Below are positions 59,230-64,000 of a stretch of 64,000 nucleotides of DNA, piece by piece (the stretch's first letter is position 1; each line of letters begins with the position of its first letter). Below the pieces are notes generated by a model, which was given only the letters and a program-made list of their open reading frames with translations, ran no database searches and was not told the DNA's origin. A program made the translations under genes and the position numbers. The stretch comes from Mugil cephalus (taxonomy: Eukaryota; Chordata; Actinopteri; Mugiliformes; Mugilidae). Location of the stretch: NCBI RefSeq assembly GCF_022458985.1, contig NC_061781.1, positions 11,869,501 to 11,933,500 of the forward strand, given 5' to 3'.

Positions 59230-59568
59230 TTTTTAAAGACGCGTTTTTAAGATCTGAACAGAAAGAGCTCTCTCAAATAAAAGATAAAATTTTGTCAAAG
59301 ACATCATCAGTAACCGTAAAACGAGGTTACTATACATTTCGTGGGTGGAGTAGTGGGTGTTTGGACAGGGTGAATGGAGAACAGGGGGAGGACAGAGAGG
59401 AGGGGTTCGGGGGCAGGAGTGGGTGTGGTGAATCTACAAATAGTTGCTCCCGGTGCCTTGCATTTCTTCACTTAGTTCCTCTCCCAGTTGCCCAGTGGGA
59501 CAGTTGGGTCTCATCACCTCAAGCCGCTCCCATCAAATCCGCAAGCACACCAAGCCCATCAAGCAACC

Positions 59569-63686
<4,118 letters not shown>

Positions 63687-64000
63687 GTAGGAGGACGAGC
63701 ACCCATTCTTATTCCTGCGCATAATGACCCGTGAAATCCATTTAGCGTTCTAGATGAGTCAATGGGCGGACAAAAAGCCTATTCATAGCTCGTGACTATA
63801 TATGGTGGGTAATATTTTGGGAGCACTGCCATGTATCTGCCGTGACACATTCTGACCGCTGTGCGGAGACACATGGCCGTGATTGAAGTGCGCCTTTATT
63901 AACGTGGGCACACATCAGCACGTGGCGCATCGATAATTACACGATTCCCTCTTCACTTGGTGTGTTATTAGTCGGAATGTGCAATTAAACCTCCGCCAGG
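63687..64000 (+). other. desmin intron, truncated by window end
   Basis: The donor GTAGGA at 63687 opens an intron with no acceptor followed by tail codons before the edge. The remaining desmin tail exons lie to the right. Confidence 0.8.

Overview
The window is nuclear genomic DNA from a ray-finned (teleost-type) fish. Its genes have many short exons with GT-AG introns, vertebrate-only families (desmin, PTPRN/IA-2) and teleost-style Tc1-like and hAT-like repeat debris. The species cannot be named from sequence alone.

Layout, left to right: repeat-bearing DNA without a gene (1-3.0 kb); pofut2, minus strand, 9 coding exons (3217-7891), complete; an alpha-tubulin of TUBA4A type, minus strand, with an ATG-only first exon (8779-13808); a divergent spacer with two Tc1 relics; two further intact alpha-tubulins in tandem on the plus strand (17790-19696 and 21148-23811), each with a TATA box; dnajb2, plus strand (coding 26606-29601, non-coding first exon about 25.3-25.5 kb) with a long 3' UTR; a transposon cluster (33.05-34.13 kb); ptprn, minus strand, 24 coding exons (35226-52349), complete at 948 aa; about 7 kb of intergenic DNA with a MEF2/E-box module; and desmin, plus strand, from 59569 through eight exons, running off the right edge with its tail missing.

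The order and strands TUBA4A(-), alpha-tubulin(+), DNAJB2(+), PTPRN(-), DES(+) match human 2q35 as I recall it, where the divergent TUBA4B next to TUBA4A is a pseudogene. In this fish that position holds two intact genes. POFUT2 is not part of the human block (human 21q22.3), so a rearrangement breakpoint lies near 8 kb.

The genes form no operon-like unit. They cover cytoskeleton (tubulins, desmin), a UIM-bearing J-domain co-chaperone, a dense-core-vesicle pseudophosphatase and an ER O-fucosyltransferase. I found no wholly new system. The most notable points are the intact tubulins at the TUBA4B position with sequence homogenised across inverted copies, an extra intron in desmin, spliced-looking exons downstream of dnajb2, and a hAT element nested in a Tc1 derivative.
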